Assembly: GCF_030247605.1 (NCBI RefSeq) | Contig: NZ_JAOTSB010000002.1 | Location: forward strand, 248,001 to 312,000 | Direction: 5' to 3' | DNA from: Acidaminobacter sp. | GTDB taxonomy: Bacteria > Bacillota > Clostridia > Peptostreptococcales > Acidaminobacteraceae | DNA length: 64,000 bases | Shown here: piece by piece, positions 50,908 to 60,640 of the stretch | Layout of the letters: every line of letters begins with the position of its first letter | How positions within the stretch are numbered: the first letter of the stretch is position 1 | The notes under the pieces: generated by a model | What the model saw: the letters and a program-made list of their open reading frames with translations, nothing else | The model's database searches: none | What the model was told of the DNA's origin: nothing | Position numbers and translations under genes: made by a program

Positions 50908-52818
50908 GTGAACGATCTTCTTTATTTTATTCCCGCTGATCAACACGACGAAGAATCTATAAAACAACAGCTGGCTGATCATCCCCAGATAAAGTTTGTT
51001 TCCCTGACCGCAGTGGATTTGGGCAACAATAGCACGGATGAAAAGATCCCAGTTCAAATTTTTCTTGAAGACATTGATGGTTTTCTTAACCAGGGTGTTC
51101 AAACAGACGGTTCAAGCGTTTATTTGCCAAAAATCGCTCAGATCAACAACGCCAAAGTTGACCTCATTCCAGACCGAAATGTAAAGTGGATGGTGGATTA
51201 CAACCTGGCCCACCGAGATGTGGCTACCGGACGCCCGGTTGGCACGCTGGTCATCCCCGCGTTCCTCTACCATGACGGCAAACCGGTCTGCTCCAGAGCA
51301 GTCCTTAAAAAGTCGACGGAATACTTCAAATCCACCCTCAAAGCATGGCTGGCAGAAAGCGATTACGCACGTGAATTCCTCGGCATGACGAAAGATGAAG
51401 TTGTTGAGGAAGTTTACATGACCATGGCAACAGAAGTGGAATTCTGGGTTAAAACACCTGATCATAGAACGGACACAGAGAAACTTACTGCTTCTCAAAC
51501 ATTGAAAGAGCAGTACTGGAAGCGCACTGTCGGTCCGGTTAGAACCGCCATGGAGCAGTCTCTGATCAACCTGGACAACTATGGCTATCATGCTGAAATG
51601 GGCCATAAAGAAGTTGGCGGCGTTCCGTCCAAGCTCGCCGGCATGAGCCAGTTTACGCACATCATGGAGCAGCTCGAAATCGACTGGAAATATGACGAGG
51701 CACTTCAATCCGCGGATCACGAGCTCTTTGCCCGTGAAATCATCAGAGAGACTTTTGTCAGACACGGACTCAAAGTCACTTTCCGCGCCAAGCCTATTGA
51801 AGGCGTCGCCGGGAACGGCGAACACCACCACGTTGGGATCGCAGTCAAGCTCAGCTCCGGAAGAAAATTGAATTTATTCTCACCAAAAAATATGAAGGAC
51901 TCCTACCTGAATCCTTTCGGTTGGGGCGCGCTCATGGGCATCCTGAAGCACTATGAAGTCATCAATCCGTTTGTCACTTCTTCCAACGACGCCTTTAACC
52001 GCCTGAAGCCGGGCTTTGAAGCACCGGTTTGTACCGTATCATGTATCGGCCACACGGTGGAAGTTCCCGCTCGGAACCGTACCGTCCTGATCGGCCTCAT
52101 CAGAGATATGGACAATCCTTTCGCAACGCGCTTCGAGCTGCGTTCTCCAAATCCTACCTCCAACACCTACCTCACCACAGCGGCTGTCTATCAGTCTATG
52201 CTGGACGGCATCGCTTACGTTCTGGACAAGAAGCCAACTGAGGCAGAGCTTGAGAAAGAATTATCCAAGTCATATGGTGAGGACTCTGATTATCTTGAAA
52301 AGTTCAGGGCTTACCGCAGCGAGGAAGATGTCTTTGAGCACTTCACCATCGAAGAGCGCGATCAGTTGTTTGGCGTTCCGCCTCGTACCGTTTGGGAAAA
52401 CCTCAAAGCATTTGATCAATACAAAGACAAAGTCAGTGTTTTGACGCGCGGCGAAGTCTTCCCTGAAAAAGTAATTGAGTCCTATCAGGCGACCATTTTA
52501 AGCCAGTGGGTCTCCGAGCTTACGAACCGCGTGATCCCGACGAATGAAGACCTGATCAGACGCTATGTCAAGCTTCACGGACTGGATGATATCACGGATC
52601 TTGACATTGTCAACTGGGAAAAAATTCGTGCCCTCCGCTCAGAACTCATGAAAAACAGCTTGGACAAACAGGCCCTCTTTACCCGAATCAAAAACGCGAT
52701 CCGCGACGAGCAATTTGAGCTCGCCAGCGAACTGCAAATTGAAATGATGGCGAAGATGACCACTTTGAAATCCATCTATACAGAGTATCGTCACAACCTG
52801 ATTTCTATTGAAAACTAA
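50908..52818 (+). CDS. glnA: Glutamine synthetase, large type (636 aa)
   Basis: A glutamine synthetase that joins ammonia to glutamate using ATP. The beta-grasp-like N-terminal part (about 25-120) and the catalytic part are recognisable: ATEVEFWV (metal Glu), GNGEHHHVGIAV (ATP/metal His) and RFELRSPNPTSNTYL (glutamate/ATP binding). At 636 residues it is longer than GSI (about 440), with a helical C-terminal extension from about 470. It matches the long form seen in Clostridia. Start is GTG behind GGAGGTG. Single gene. Confidence 0.9.
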   Translation: MNDLLYFIPADQHDEESIKQQLADHPQIKFVSLTAVDLGNNSTDEKIPVQIFLEDIDGFLNQGVQTDGSSVYLPKIAQINNAKVDLIPDRNVKWMVDYNLAHRDVATGRPVGTLVIPAFLYHDGKPVCSRAVLKKSTEYFKSTLKAWLAESDYAREFLGMTKDEVVEEVYMTMATEVEFWVKTPDHRTDTEKLTASQTLKEQYWKRTVGPVRTAMEQSLINLDNYGYHAEMGHKEVGGVPSKLAGMSQFTHIMEQLEIDWKYDEALQSADHELFAREIIRETFVRHGLKVTFRAKPIEGVAGNGEHHHVGIAVKLSSGRKLNLFSPKNMKDSYLNPFGWGALMGILKHYEVINPFVTSSNDAFNRLKPGFEAPVCTVSCIGHTVEVPARNRTVLIGLIRDMDNPFATRFELRSPNPTSNTYLTTAAVYQSMLDGIAYVLDKKPTEAELEKELSKSYGEDSDYLEKFRAYRSEEDVFEHFTIEERDQLFGVPPRTVWENLKAFDQYKDKVSVLTRGEVFPEKVIESYQATILSQWVSELTNRVIPTNEDLIRRYVKLHGLDDITDLDIVNWEKIRALRSELMKNSLDKQALFTRIKNAIRDEQFELASELQIEMMAKMTTLKSIYTEYRHNLISIEN

Positions 52819-52836
52819 CACGTGAACTAATCCATA

Positions 52837-52887
52837 AAAAAGGTGCAGCGCTCCAGCCAGTAATTGGTCGGAACCCTGCACCTTTTT
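52837..52887. terminator. Bidirectional terminator between glutamine synthetase and degV
   Basis: AAAAAGGTGCAG (52837-52848) pairs with CTGCACCTTTTT (52876-52887). The flanking A and T runs serve both converging genes. Confidence 0.85.
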
Positions 52888-52890
52888 AAG

Positions 52891-53724
52891 TTAAAATGAC
52901 ACTATGATCCCCTGTCGGTCACAATAGAGGCTGCTCAGCCCGTGGGTCTGAACGATAATCACATCTTTAAAGCCACAGTGCTTCTGAATTTCCGTTTTAA
53001 GATGCGCCGCTCTCGTAGGATTATTGACATGTGAAATTGCCAATATTTTGTCCTCAACGGCCTTTGCGTTCTCGTAAATCATTTCCAGCAAACGGTCGAA
53101 AGCTTTGTTCGAGCCCCGTGCTTTGTCAAACATCTTGATCTCGCCGTCCTCAGCGCCCATGATAGGCTTGATGCTCAGCGCGGTGGCGAACGCACCTTTC
53201 AGCTTCGAAATCCTGCCGTTCTTAATCAAATTGTCCAGGGACTCGGAGACAAAAAAAGTTTTCATGCCATTGACATAAGCCGTAATGGCTTCAACTATCT
53301 CGTTGAAGTCCTGCCCTTTTCCAATGAGCTCGTACAGCTTCATGGAGATCAGGGTTTCAGCAATTGAAGCGCTCTTGGAATCTACGAGGTGAATCTTCTT
53401 GTCCGGATGACCCTCAAGGAACATTTCTTTTGCGATTTGGGCGCTGTTGTAGGTTCCGCTCAGCTTGGAGGAGATTGTGACCACAAAGCAGTCCTCCTCG
53501 CCTTCAAAAGCTTCGAGAAAATCATTTGGAGAAGGACACGCAGAACGCGGCACATCCTTGGCCGCACTCATATCCGTTATAAACTGAATAGGATCGAGCC
53601 GCGCGTCATCCACATATTCTACCCCATCCAAGGTCAGCTTAAAGGGAACGATTTCGACCGGGTATTTCTCATGAAGATCAGGTGACATATCATTAGAGCT
53701 GTCCGCAATTATCTTGAACCCCAT
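52891..53724 (-). CDS. DegV-family fatty-acid-binding protein
   Basis: A 277-residue DegV protein. Family members bind a fatty acid (FakB-like) and hand it to a kinase for phosphorylation. The start FKIIADSSNDMSPDL, SPNDFLEAFEG, and VDSKSASIAETL / KNGRISKLKGAFATALSIKPIM are typical. GAGGTGGG before the ATG at 53724 supports that start over 53742. It stands alone; the FakA partner is not in the window. Confidence 0.93.
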   Translation of the reverse strand: MGFKIIADSSNDMSPDLHEKYPVEIVPFKLTLDGVEYVDDARLDPIQFITDMSAAKDVPRSACPSPNDFLEAFEGEEDCFVVTISSKLSGTYNSAQIAKEMFLEGHPDKKIHLVDSKSASIAETLISMKLYELIGKGQDFNEIVEAITAYVNGMKTFFVSESLDNLIKNGRISKLKGAFATALSIKPIMGAEDGEIKMFDKARGSNKAFDRLLEMIYENAKAVEDKILAISHVNNPTRAAHLKTEIQKHCGFKDVIIVQTHGLSSLYCDRQGIIVSF

Positions 53725-53859
53725 TTGTCCCACCTCACTCAACGTCTTTTTTTAATTATATGGTATTTGGCGACAATTGACAAGTGAACGGGTCAGGTCT
53801 GCAGACATGCGAGGGACTGCATTAAGGCGTCCTGAGCAAGCGAAGTCATAGAGACAACA

Positions 53860-53889
53860 AAAGCCCTGGAGAAACTGACCCAGGGCTTT
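53860..53889 (-). terminator. Terminator of the hut-type cluster
   Basis: A 10-bp stem AAAGCCCTGG/CCAGGGCTTT is followed on the minus strand by TTGTTGT. It lies 14 bases past the fchA stop. Confidence 0.78.
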
Positions 53890-53903
53890 CATAACTTCAT
53901 TAA

Positions 53904-54521
53904 TTAGAGCTTCACTTTTGAAAGAATTCTCGCTTCGATCTCAACGACTTCCTTCTCAATGCGTGCAACTTCAGCAGCAGCCTTCTCAACATACTCTGCG
54001 TCCTTAATGGAGCCGAGGTTGATCTTGACGTTGTAAAGTGCGGAGAGCACAGCTGTACGCGTCATCATAGCCGCAACCGCGCCGTCTGTGACCGCGTTGC
54101 TGTTGCCTCTCTCGACAACCGCTTCGATCATGCCGAGAATTTCCATAGAAGCCTGAGCTGTTTCAAGCGGTACATTGGCAGCGAGCTTCATGCCGTTCTG
54201 AATCGCTTCAGTTCTGGTCTTCTTCTCTTCGTCCGTCTCCTTAGGGAGCTTGAACGCTTTCATAACGTCGTCGAAGGAGGTTGCATCCTTGTCAATGAAA
54301 TCGACGAACTTTGGCGTATAGGCGCTCATTTTTTCTGAAATTGCCTTCATTTCATCTTGAACTTCGTCATAACCTTTTTTGCCGATGGTTAAGTTCGCAA
54401 CCATCTCCGCAAGGGATGATGCGATCGCTGCAGAAAGTGCTGCAACACTGCCGCCGCCAGGAACCGGAGCATCTGAGGATGTGGCTGCCAAAAATTCGGT
54501 AATTTTCATTGTAGATAACAT
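53904..54521 (-). CDS. fchA: Formimidoyltetrahydrofolate cyclodeaminase FchA
   Basis: A 205-residue cyclodeaminase that converts 5-formimino-THF to 5,10-methenyl-THF and ammonia. The family start ITEFLAATSSDAPVPGGGSVAALSAAIASSLAEMVANLTIGKKGY is clear. AAMMTRTAVLSALYNVKINLGSIKD near the end also fits. Mostly helical and of normal length. It is last in ftcD-hutI-fchA and releases the one-carbon unit from histidine for folate metabolism. Confidence 0.94.
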   Translation of the reverse strand: MLSTMKITEFLAATSSDAPVPGGGSVAALSAAIASSLAEMVANLTIGKKGYDEVQDEMKAISEKMSAYTPKFVDFIDKDATSFDDVMKAFKLPKETDEEKKTRTEAIQNGMKLAANVPLETAQASMEILGMIEAVVERGNSNAVTDGAVAAMMTRTAVLSALYNVKINLGSIKDAEYVEKAAAEVARIEKEVVEIEARILSKVKL

Positions 54522-54592
54522 GAATTTACTCCTCCTTAAATAATTCTGATATCAGTATACTTCAACTTCAATTAATATGCTATAGAAAGAAT

Positions 54593-55876
54593 TTACAAAA
54601 TCTCAATTTTACAAGCATCAAAAATGAGTCTGCCATTCTTTATCACTTTTTCAACGGTGGAAACGCCAATGTGATAAGGAATATACTGATAAGATGGAAA
54701 CTCATGGATCACAAGATCTGCCTTTTTCCCCGGATCTATACTTCCAATTTCATGAGCGCGCCCAACAGCAGCCGCACCATTCAGGGTCAGACCCGTGATG
54801 ACTTCTTCTATGCGCATGTCCATTTGAAGTGTGGTCAGCGCTATTGCCAGAGGCACAGATTCCGTGAAACAGCTGCCCGGGTTGAAATCTGTCGCCACCG
54901 CGACTGCGCACCCGCTGTCGATCATATGGCGGGCTCTGGCGTAGTGCTCCTTCAGGCTGAAGGCTGTACAAGGCAGGACTGTCGCCACGACACCCGCTTC
55001 CGCCATTTTGCGGATGCCTTCATCCGACGCCTGCAGCAGATGGTCTGCAGAAACAGCCCCTACTTCGGCTGCCAGTTCCGCACCGCCCAGCTGAACGATT
55101 TCATCTGCGTGGAGTTTGAGTTTGAAGCCCATGTCCTTAGCCGCAGTCAGCAGACGTCTGGATTCCTCGACTGAAAAAACGTTCTTTTCGCAGAAGATGT
55201 CGCAGAATTCAGCTAGGTTTTGTTCCCGGACTAAGGGCATAACCTCAGCGATCAGATATTCGATAAATTCAGCGCCTCGTCCCTTATACTCTGTAGGAAC
55301 ACTGTGAGCGCCCATGAAAGTGGTCACAAGATCCAGGGAGTGGTCTGTCTGCAGCGCCTTCATAACCTCAAGCTGCTTGAGTTCTGTCTCTTTGTCAAGG
55401 CCATAGCCGCTCTTGGCTTCCACCGTAGTGACACCAAAACGGGTCATGCTGTCGAGGCGTTTCATCCCGGTCTTATACAGCGTTTCAAAAGATGCCTCGC
55501 GGGTGCCGCGTACGGAATTGATAATGCCGCCGCCACGATTCATGATGTCGACGTAGGAATCCCCGCGAAGGCGCCAGTTGTATTCATTTTCTCTATAGCC
55601 GCCAAAGACCAGGTGCGTGTGGGAATCGACGAAGCCAGGCAAAATGGTCTTGCCGGTACAGTCGATCACCGCATCCGGGACTATATCAACCATGGTCTCC
55701 CCTGGCAGCAAGATGCGCTCAATACGGTCACCTTTGACCACAACAGAGCCGCCTTCAATGACGCCAAGTTCCTGCATCTGTAGGCCTTTTTTAGCCTCGA
55801 AGCCGCTCACCGTTACGATTTGTGCAGCATTTGACAGTAGAAGGACGCGATTTTCATCTGCCTTTTTTTTAGTCAT
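54593..55876 (-). CDS. hutI: Imidazolonepropionase HutI
   Basis: A 427-residue amidohydrolase that opens imidazolone-5-propionate to N-formimino-glutamate, step three of histidine breakdown. The metal motif is PGFVDSHTHLVFGG. KSGYGLDKETELKQLEVMK, LKLHADEI and ATDFNPGSC match HutI. It starts four bases after ftcD. Genes for the first steps, hutH and hutU, are not in the window. Confidence 0.96.
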   Translation of the reverse strand: MTKKKADENRVLLLSNAAQIVTVSGFEAKKGLQMQELGVIEGGSVVVKGDRIERILLPGETMVDIVPDAVIDCTGKTILPGFVDSHTHLVFGGYRENEYNWRLRGDSYVDIMNRGGGIINSVRGTREASFETLYKTGMKRLDSMTRFGVTTVEAKSGYGLDKETELKQLEVMKALQTDHSLDLVTTFMGAHSVPTEYKGRGAEFIEYLIAEVMPLVREQNLAEFCDIFCEKNVFSVEESRRLLTAAKDMGFKLKLHADEIVQLGGAELAAEVGAVSADHLLQASDEGIRKMAEAGVVATVLPCTAFSLKEHYARARHMIDSGCAVAVATDFNPGSCFTESVPLAIALTTLQMDMRIEEVITGLTLNGAAAVGRAHEIGSIDPGKKADLVIHEFPSYQYIPYHIGVSTVEKVIKNGRLIFDACKIEIL

Positions 55877-55880
55877 GAGT

Positions 55881-56780
55881 TTACTCCATTATTCTTTTTT
55901 CGAGAATTTGATCCATAGAGAAGACCTCAACACCAAGGTAATACTCCGCTGTACTGATTAGAGCTTCCATAGGCACAAGTCCGATGACTTCGCTGCCCAC
56001 AACATTGACGCCATAACGCTTTGCTTCAATTTTAACGAGCTCAAAGACGCGGTACAAAGGCGTTTTGGTGAAGTCCGTCATATTCATGGAGACCTGAACC
56101 TGCCCGCGGTCAGCAAGGTCGATTCCTATCGCTTTGCAATATCTGAGGCCGCCGGAAAGGAAACGAACATTTTTCGCGATCTTGTTGGCAATTTCAAGGT
56201 TGTTTGTGTCGAGGTTGATATTGAAGGCTACGAGCGGCATTCTGGCGCCAATTGCTGTGATGCCGGCAGTTGGATGGATGTCTGTGCCAAAATCCGGCTT
56301 CCATTTGTCCTCTTTGACTTTTTCAGCCATACCCTCGAACTGGCCTTTTCTGAGATCAGCAAGGTTTTCACGGTGTGAAGCGGACGCTGCTTTTTCATAT
56401 AGGAAAGAAGGTATGCCGTGCTTTTCATAGACAAGAGCCGCGGTCTCCTTAGCAAGGGCGACACATTCCTCCATAGTAACATTCGTGATCGGAATGAAAG
56501 GAACGACGTCTGTCGCGCCCATTCTAGGGTGCTGACCGCGATGTGTCGTCATATCGATAAGCTCGGATGCGATGCCCATGGCTTCAACCACGGCTGCTTT
56601 AAGAGGCTCAGGCTCACCGACAACAGTGACGACAACGCGGTTATGATCCTCATCATTGCTGTAGTCGAGCAGCTTGATGCCCTCCTTGCCTCTGAATGCC
56701 TGAACGATTTTTTCGATCTTCTCACGATCTTTACCTTCACTGAAGTTAGGGACACATTGTACAATTTTGTTAAACGCCAT
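55881..56780 (-). CDS. ftcD: Glutamate formimidoyltransferase FtcD
   Basis: A 299-residue enzyme that moves the formimino group from formiminoglutamate to tetrahydrofolate, yielding glutamate. The start KIVQCVPNFSEGKDREKIEKI, HRGQHPRMGATDVVPFIP and QVQVSMNMTDFTKTPLYRVFELVK are diagnostic. The cyclodeaminase is a separate protein here, unlike the fused mammalian enzyme. It precedes hutI by four bases. Confidence 0.96.
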   Translation of the reverse strand: MAFNKIVQCVPNFSEGKDREKIEKIVQAFRGKEGIKLLDYSNDEDHNRVVVTVVGEPEPLKAAVVEAMGIASELIDMTTHRGQHPRMGATDVVPFIPITNVTMEECVALAKETAALVYEKHGIPSFLYEKAASASHRENLADLRKGQFEGMAEKVKEDKWKPDFGTDIHPTAGITAIGARMPLVAFNINLDTNNLEIANKIAKNVRFLSGGLRYCKAIGIDLADRGQVQVSMNMTDFTKTPLYRVFELVKIEAKRYGVNVVGSEVIGLVPMEALISTAEYYLGVEVFSMDQILEKRIME

Positions 56781-56827
56781 TTTTAATTGCCTCCATTCGA
56801 TATTGTTTTATTTTGGGGTACTGGCTC

Positions 56828-57766
56828 CTATCGAGATCTGGAACCAAGTACTTTGAGCATGTGAGATGTCATGGCTGACAGGTCGTATTCAGGCCTCCAG
56901 CCCCACTGCGCCCTGGCGCAGCTGTCATCCAGCGAATTTGGCCACGAGTCGGCAATGGCTTGCTTGACAGGATTGACATCATAGTCCATTCGAAATTCTG
57001 GAAGATGCTTCTGAATTTCCTTTGCCAATTGAGACGGAGAAAAGCTCATGGCGGAAATGTTATAGGCATTGCGATGCTGAAGCTTCGCGGGATCTGCTTC
57101 CATCAGCTCAACCACCGCTCTAAGAGCGTCCGGCATATACATCATGTCGAGAAAAGTCTCAGGCCCCAGATCACAACTGAATTGACCTGTTTCAATCGCT
57201 TTGTAGAAAATATGCACCGCGTAATCCGTAGTCCCTCCGCCTGGAAGGGCTTCATGGGAAATCAATCCCGGAAACCGCACCCCCCGTGTGTCTACGCCAA
57301 AGTGATGGTGGTAGTAATCACACAGCAGCTCTCCTGCAACTTTGGAGATGCCATAGATCGTTCTGGGACGCTGAATGGTCAGCTGCGGCGTGTGATCCAG
57401 AGGCGTCTCAGGTCCAAATGCCGCAATGGAGCTCGGCGTGAACACCGCAGCAGAAGTCTCCTTTGCTGCCTCAAGGACATTATAGAGGCCATTCATATTG
57501 ATCTGCCACAGTGCTTCAGGATTCTTTTCCCCCTGGGCTGACAATATGGCCGCCAGATGAATGACACTGTCGATTTGATGTTTTCGGATGACCTCAATTA
57601 GCTGGACGGCACTGAGAACATCGAGTTTTTCATAGATCGCGTGATGACGGATGTCGTCGTGTCTGCCTGAAGCAACCACCTGATCGTGCCCATAGACAGA
57701 CTGAAGATAAGTCGTCAGTTCTGTTCCAATTTGTCCGGATGCGCCTGTGATAAGTATTTTTTTCAA
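56828..57766 (-). CDS. tdh: L-threonine 3-dehydrogenase, SDR/epimerase type
   Basis: A 313-residue extended SDR enzyme that oxidises L-threonine to 2-amino-3-ketobutyrate. The Rossmann motif is TGASGQIG, the active-site Tyr-x3-Lys is YGISK, and VRFPGLISHEALPGGGTTDYAVHIFYKA is typical of the UDP-glucose-epimerase-like TDH group. The frame runs to 57895 but has no good start there. GGAGAG eight bases before a TTG at 57766 gives the family N-terminus KKILITGASG. It is 47 bases upstream of ftcD, probably co-transcribed. No kbl gene is in view. Confidence 0.88.
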   Translation of the reverse strand: MKKILITGASGQIGTELTTYLQSVYGHDQVVASGRHDDIRHHAIYEKLDVLSAVQLIEVIRKHQIDSVIHLAAILSAQGEKNPEALWQINMNGLYNVLEAAKETSAAVFTPSSIAAFGPETPLDHTPQLTIQRPRTIYGISKVAGELLCDYYHHHFGVDTRGVRFPGLISHEALPGGGTTDYAVHIFYKAIETGQFSCDLGPETFLDMMYMPDALRAVVELMEADPAKLQHRNAYNISAMSFSPSQLAKEIQKHLPEFRMDYDVNPVKQAIADSWPNSLDDSCARAQWGWRPEYDLSAMTSHMLKVLGSRSR

Positions 57767-57907
57767 CTCATACACTCTCCTTGGGTCGCCGGATCCATTC
57801 ACAGTGTAGATCCCGGCTGTCAAAAAAGCGTCAAACCGCTGGAGGATTATCAAAATAAAACGATCATCCCAACCTGATTGTACCCGAAATTTCAAAAAAT
57901 CATCGCT

Positions 57908-57937
57908 TTGACCGGATTCGGATGTTAAACTTATGAA
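57908..57937 (+). promoter_or_regulatory. Possible promoter of mgtC
   Basis: -35 TTGACC (57908-57913), 18-base spacer, -10 TATGAA (57932-57937), about 30 bases before the start. Confidence 0.55.
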
Positions 57938-57972
57938 TAATAAAGGTTTATTAGATGCTTGGAGGTCATATT

Positions 57973-58674
57973 ATGCCGGAATTCATGCTCACCTCAGATA
58001 TGCTGATTAAACTGCTGCTCTCCTGTATTCTGGGCGGCATGATTGGACTTGAACGCGAAAGCGTTAACCGCCCGGCTGGTTTTCGAACTCACATGCTGGT
58101 CAGCATTGGCTCCACTTTGGTCATGATGATCAACGCCGTCATGATCAGCGCCTATGGTGATATGGTCAATCTTGATCCCGGACGATTTGGCGCGGCGGTC
58201 ATCAGCGGGATAGGCTTTTTAGGTGCCGGCACCATTATCAAAGAAGGTAATTCCGTCAAGGGCTTAACAACTGCAGCGAGCCTCTGGACAGTCGCTTGCA
58301 TAGGCCTAGCTATTGGCGCGGGCTACTATTCACTCAGCATTATTACTACGCTGACTGTCCTGGTCATTTTGGAGTTGTTCGCACGGATCGAAAAAAACAT
58401 CATCAAAAAACGCAGACAGCTTGTACTTCGGATAGTATCCGAAAACACACCCGGCCAGATTGGCAAAATTGGAGATGTCACCGGCTTTCACAAGTGTCTG
58501 ATCCAGGACATTGATCTGGATCATCAGACCGATCAAACCGCTGTCATTACTTTGGCGCTGAAGTATCCCAAAGCTTTTGATCTCACCGGTCTGATGGATG
58601 ACTTATCCGCTTTGAGCGGTTTAAAATCCGTTGAGCAGTTAACACCGGTTTACCACGGATCCGTGGAGCATTAA
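57973..58674 (+). CDS. MgtC/SapB-family membrane protein
   Basis: A 233-residue protein with about four N-terminal membrane segments and the family signature GGMIGLERESVNRPAGFRTHMLVSIGSTL. GAAVISGIGFLGAGTIIKEG follows. The C-terminal part (about 150-233) is a soluble ACT-like domain. MgtC proteins are tied to Mg2+ and phosphate stress. GGAGGT before the ATG at 57973 supports that start over 57955. Confidence 0.92.
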   Translation: MPEFMLTSDMLIKLLLSCILGGMIGLERESVNRPAGFRTHMLVSIGSTLVMMINAVMISAYGDMVNLDPGRFGAAVISGIGFLGAGTIIKEGNSVKGLTTAASLWTVACIGLAIGAGYYSLSIITTLTVLVILELFARIEKNIIKKRRQLVLRIVSENTPGQIGKIGDVTGFHKCLIQDIDLDHQTDQTAVITLALKYPKAFDLTGLMDDLSALSGLKSVEQLTPVYHGSVEH

Positions 58675-58752
58675 TTTGAGTGAAATAGGGATGAAGGCAG
58701 CGGGTATCTGAAGCATAAGCCCATTAAGCTCTGATTGCATATTGTGAACCTG

Positions 58753-58805
58753 AAAAAAGACGGCGTCCTGGGCTGTATAGCCAAGTGACACCGTCTTCCT
58801 TTTTT
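58753..58805. terminator. Bidirectional terminator between mgtC and asnS
   Basis: AAGACGG pairs with CCGTCTT, with an inner GGCT/AGCC stem; AAAAAA on the left and TTTTTT on the right serve both converging genes. Confidence 0.72.
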
Positions 58806-58827
58806 GTCTTCAGATGCAATCTGTTTC

Positions 58828-60213
58828 CTAAAACTCCGCCGTCTTCACCGTACGAGGGAACGGTATGACATCGCGGATATTGGTTATTCCCGTCAAGTAC
58901 ATGAGGATCCGTTCAAAACCCAATCCATAGCCTGCGTGGCGGGTCGTGCCGTACTTTCTCAGTTCGAGGTACCACCAGTAGTCCTCTACATGAAGGTTCA
59001 TGTCCTTAATGCGCTGAACCAGGTTATCATAACGCTCCTCGCGCTGGGAGCCGCCTATTATCTCACCAACACCCGGAACCAGAAGATCCATGGCCGCGAC
59101 AGTCTTGCCGTCTTCATTCAGTCTCATGTAAAAGGCTTTGATCTCTTTCGGATAGTTGATAACAAAGACAGGCTTCTTGAACACTTTTTCTGTCAGATAA
59201 CGCTCATGCTCCGTCTGAAGATCCAGACCCCAGCTGACTGGATAATCGAAAACGACATCTGCTTTTTCAAGAAGTTCAATTGCTTCAGTATAAGTGACCC
59301 GCGCGAAGTCGGAGTTGACGACATGGGTCAGTCTTTCCATCAGTCCTGTATCTATGCGCTCGTTGAAGAAGGCGATCTCTTCAGGACACTCCGCCATGAC
59401 ATACCGGATAATGTACTTAATCATTTCTTCCGCGATTTCCATATTGCCATTTAAATCCGTGAATGCCATTTCCGGCTCAATCATCCAGAACTCTGCTGCA
59501 TGGCGGGCGGTGTTGGAATTCTCAGCACGGAAAGTCGGACCAAAAGTATAAGTGTTTCTGAAAGCTTGTGCAAAAATTTCTGCTTCAAGCTGACCGCTGA
59601 CTGTCAGGTTCGTTTCTTTGCCAAAGAAGTCTTCGGAAAAATCGATCTCACCCGACTCTGTTCTAGGAGGATTCCCGAGCTCTAACGTCGTGACGCGGAA
59701 CATTTCTCCGGCACCTTCAGCATCACTGCCTGTGACAATTGGGGTATGCGCATACACAAAACCTTTTTCCTGGAAAAAGCGGTGAATGGCGAACGCCGCG
59801 ACAGACCTGACACGAAACGCAGCTGAAAAGGTATTGCTGCGCGGTCTGAGATGCGCGATCGTTCTCAAATACTCCAGAGTATGTCGTTTTTTCTGAAGCG
59901 GATAGTCCGCATCTGAGGTGCCTTCAATGATGATTTCGGACGCCTTGATTTCAAAGGGCTGCTTGGCCTGAGGCGTCAAAATCATTTCTCCGGTAATGAT
60001 CAGAGAAGTTGAAATTGGATACTTCGCTACTTCGTCAAAATTTTCAAGGGTTTTGTCAAACACGATCTGTACGTTTCTGAAGGTCGTGCCGTCATTCAAC
60101 TCAATAAATCCGAAGTTCTTGCTGTCTCTGACGGTTCTGATCCAGCCGCCTATTGTGACCGACTGGCCAGCCAATTCATTGTAGCTGAGCATTAAATCTT
60201 TCATCAATTGCAT
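58828..60213 (-). CDS. asnS: Asparaginyl-tRNA synthetase
   Basis: A 461-residue class IIb synthetase that charges tRNA-Asn. An OB-fold anticodon domain is at about 15-105. Class II motif 2 is [21 protein letters not shown], and motif 3 is [27 protein letters not shown] precedes the ATG. A T-box leader with a likely Asn specifier controls it. Confidence 0.97.
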   Translation of the reverse strand: MQLMKDLMLSYNELAGQSVTIGGWIRTVRDSKNFGFIELNDGTTFRNVQIVFDKTLENFDEVAKYPISTSLIITGEMILTPQAKQPFEIKASEIIIEGTSDADYPLQKKRHTLEYLRTIAHLRPRSNTFSAAFRVRSVAAFAIHRFFQEKGFVYAHTPIVTGSDAEGAGEMFRVTTLELGNPPRTESGEIDFSEDFFGKETNLTVSGQLEAEIFAQAFRNTYTFGPTFRAENSNTARHAAEFWMIEPEMAFTDLNGNMEIAEEMIKYIIRYVMAECPEEIAFFNERIDTGLMERLTHVVNSDFARVTYTEAIELLEKADVVFDYPVSWGLDLQTEHERYLTEKVFKKPVFVINYPKEIKAFYMRLNEDGKTVAAMDLLVPGVGEIIGGSQREERYDNLVQRIKDMNLHVEDYWWYLELRKYGTTRHAGYGLGFERILMYLTGITNIRDVIPFPRTVKTAEF

Positions 60214-60269
60214 GCAGATTCCTCCATTAATTCATTCAATTCTAATAAAATTCTCATTGTTTCCGCCAA

Positions 60270-60557
60270 CAAAAAAACCTTTCGCGCCTGCACTAATGAC
60301 AAGGGACGAAAGGTTATTCGCGGTACCACCCTGATTGCCGAGTTCCATGACTCAGCCTCTCAAAACCCTGTAACGAAGGTCAGTCGCCCGAATCTACCAG
60401 CTTAGCCCGGCTTATCAAAAATCCGCTTGTAAGCTTTCGGTCAGGAGCTCAGGGATGTTTTTCATACGGTGACATGACGGCGGGCTCACACCATTCCCGC
60501 TTCGCTGGGGTCAGACAGTCGCATTACTCTTCCCTTCATTGCCAAACACACTAAATT
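60270..60557 (-). promoter_or_regulatory. T-box leader of asnS
   Basis: The conserved T-box AGGGTGGTACCGCG is at 60319-60332 on the minus strand. A terminator stem AACCTTTCG/CGAAAGGTT (60307-60315 with 60276-60284) and a T run follow. Stem I has GCGGGAATGGTGTGAGCCCGC in its distal half. An AAC triplet at 60457-60459, followed by A, is a plausible specifier for asparagine. Uncharged tRNA-Asn would favour the antiterminator. Confidence 0.93.
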
Positions 60558-60563
60558 ACAACT

Positions 60564-60592
60564 ATTATAGTGTAAACCACTTCAATAGTCAA
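60564..60592 (-). promoter_or_regulatory. Promoter of the asnS T-box transcript
   Basis: On the minus strand: -35 TTGACT (60587-60592), 17-base spacer, -10 TATAAT (60564-60569). Confidence 0.85.
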
Positions 60593-60640
60593 ACAGAGCA
60601 TGAGTGTAGTCCAAGGGCCAGCCCTCACCATAATTTCCGG

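Noticed and set aside
54671..55783. Long plus-strand frames opposite hutI.
   Set aside because: They are shadows of hutI, with no ribosome-binding site and no recognisable family.
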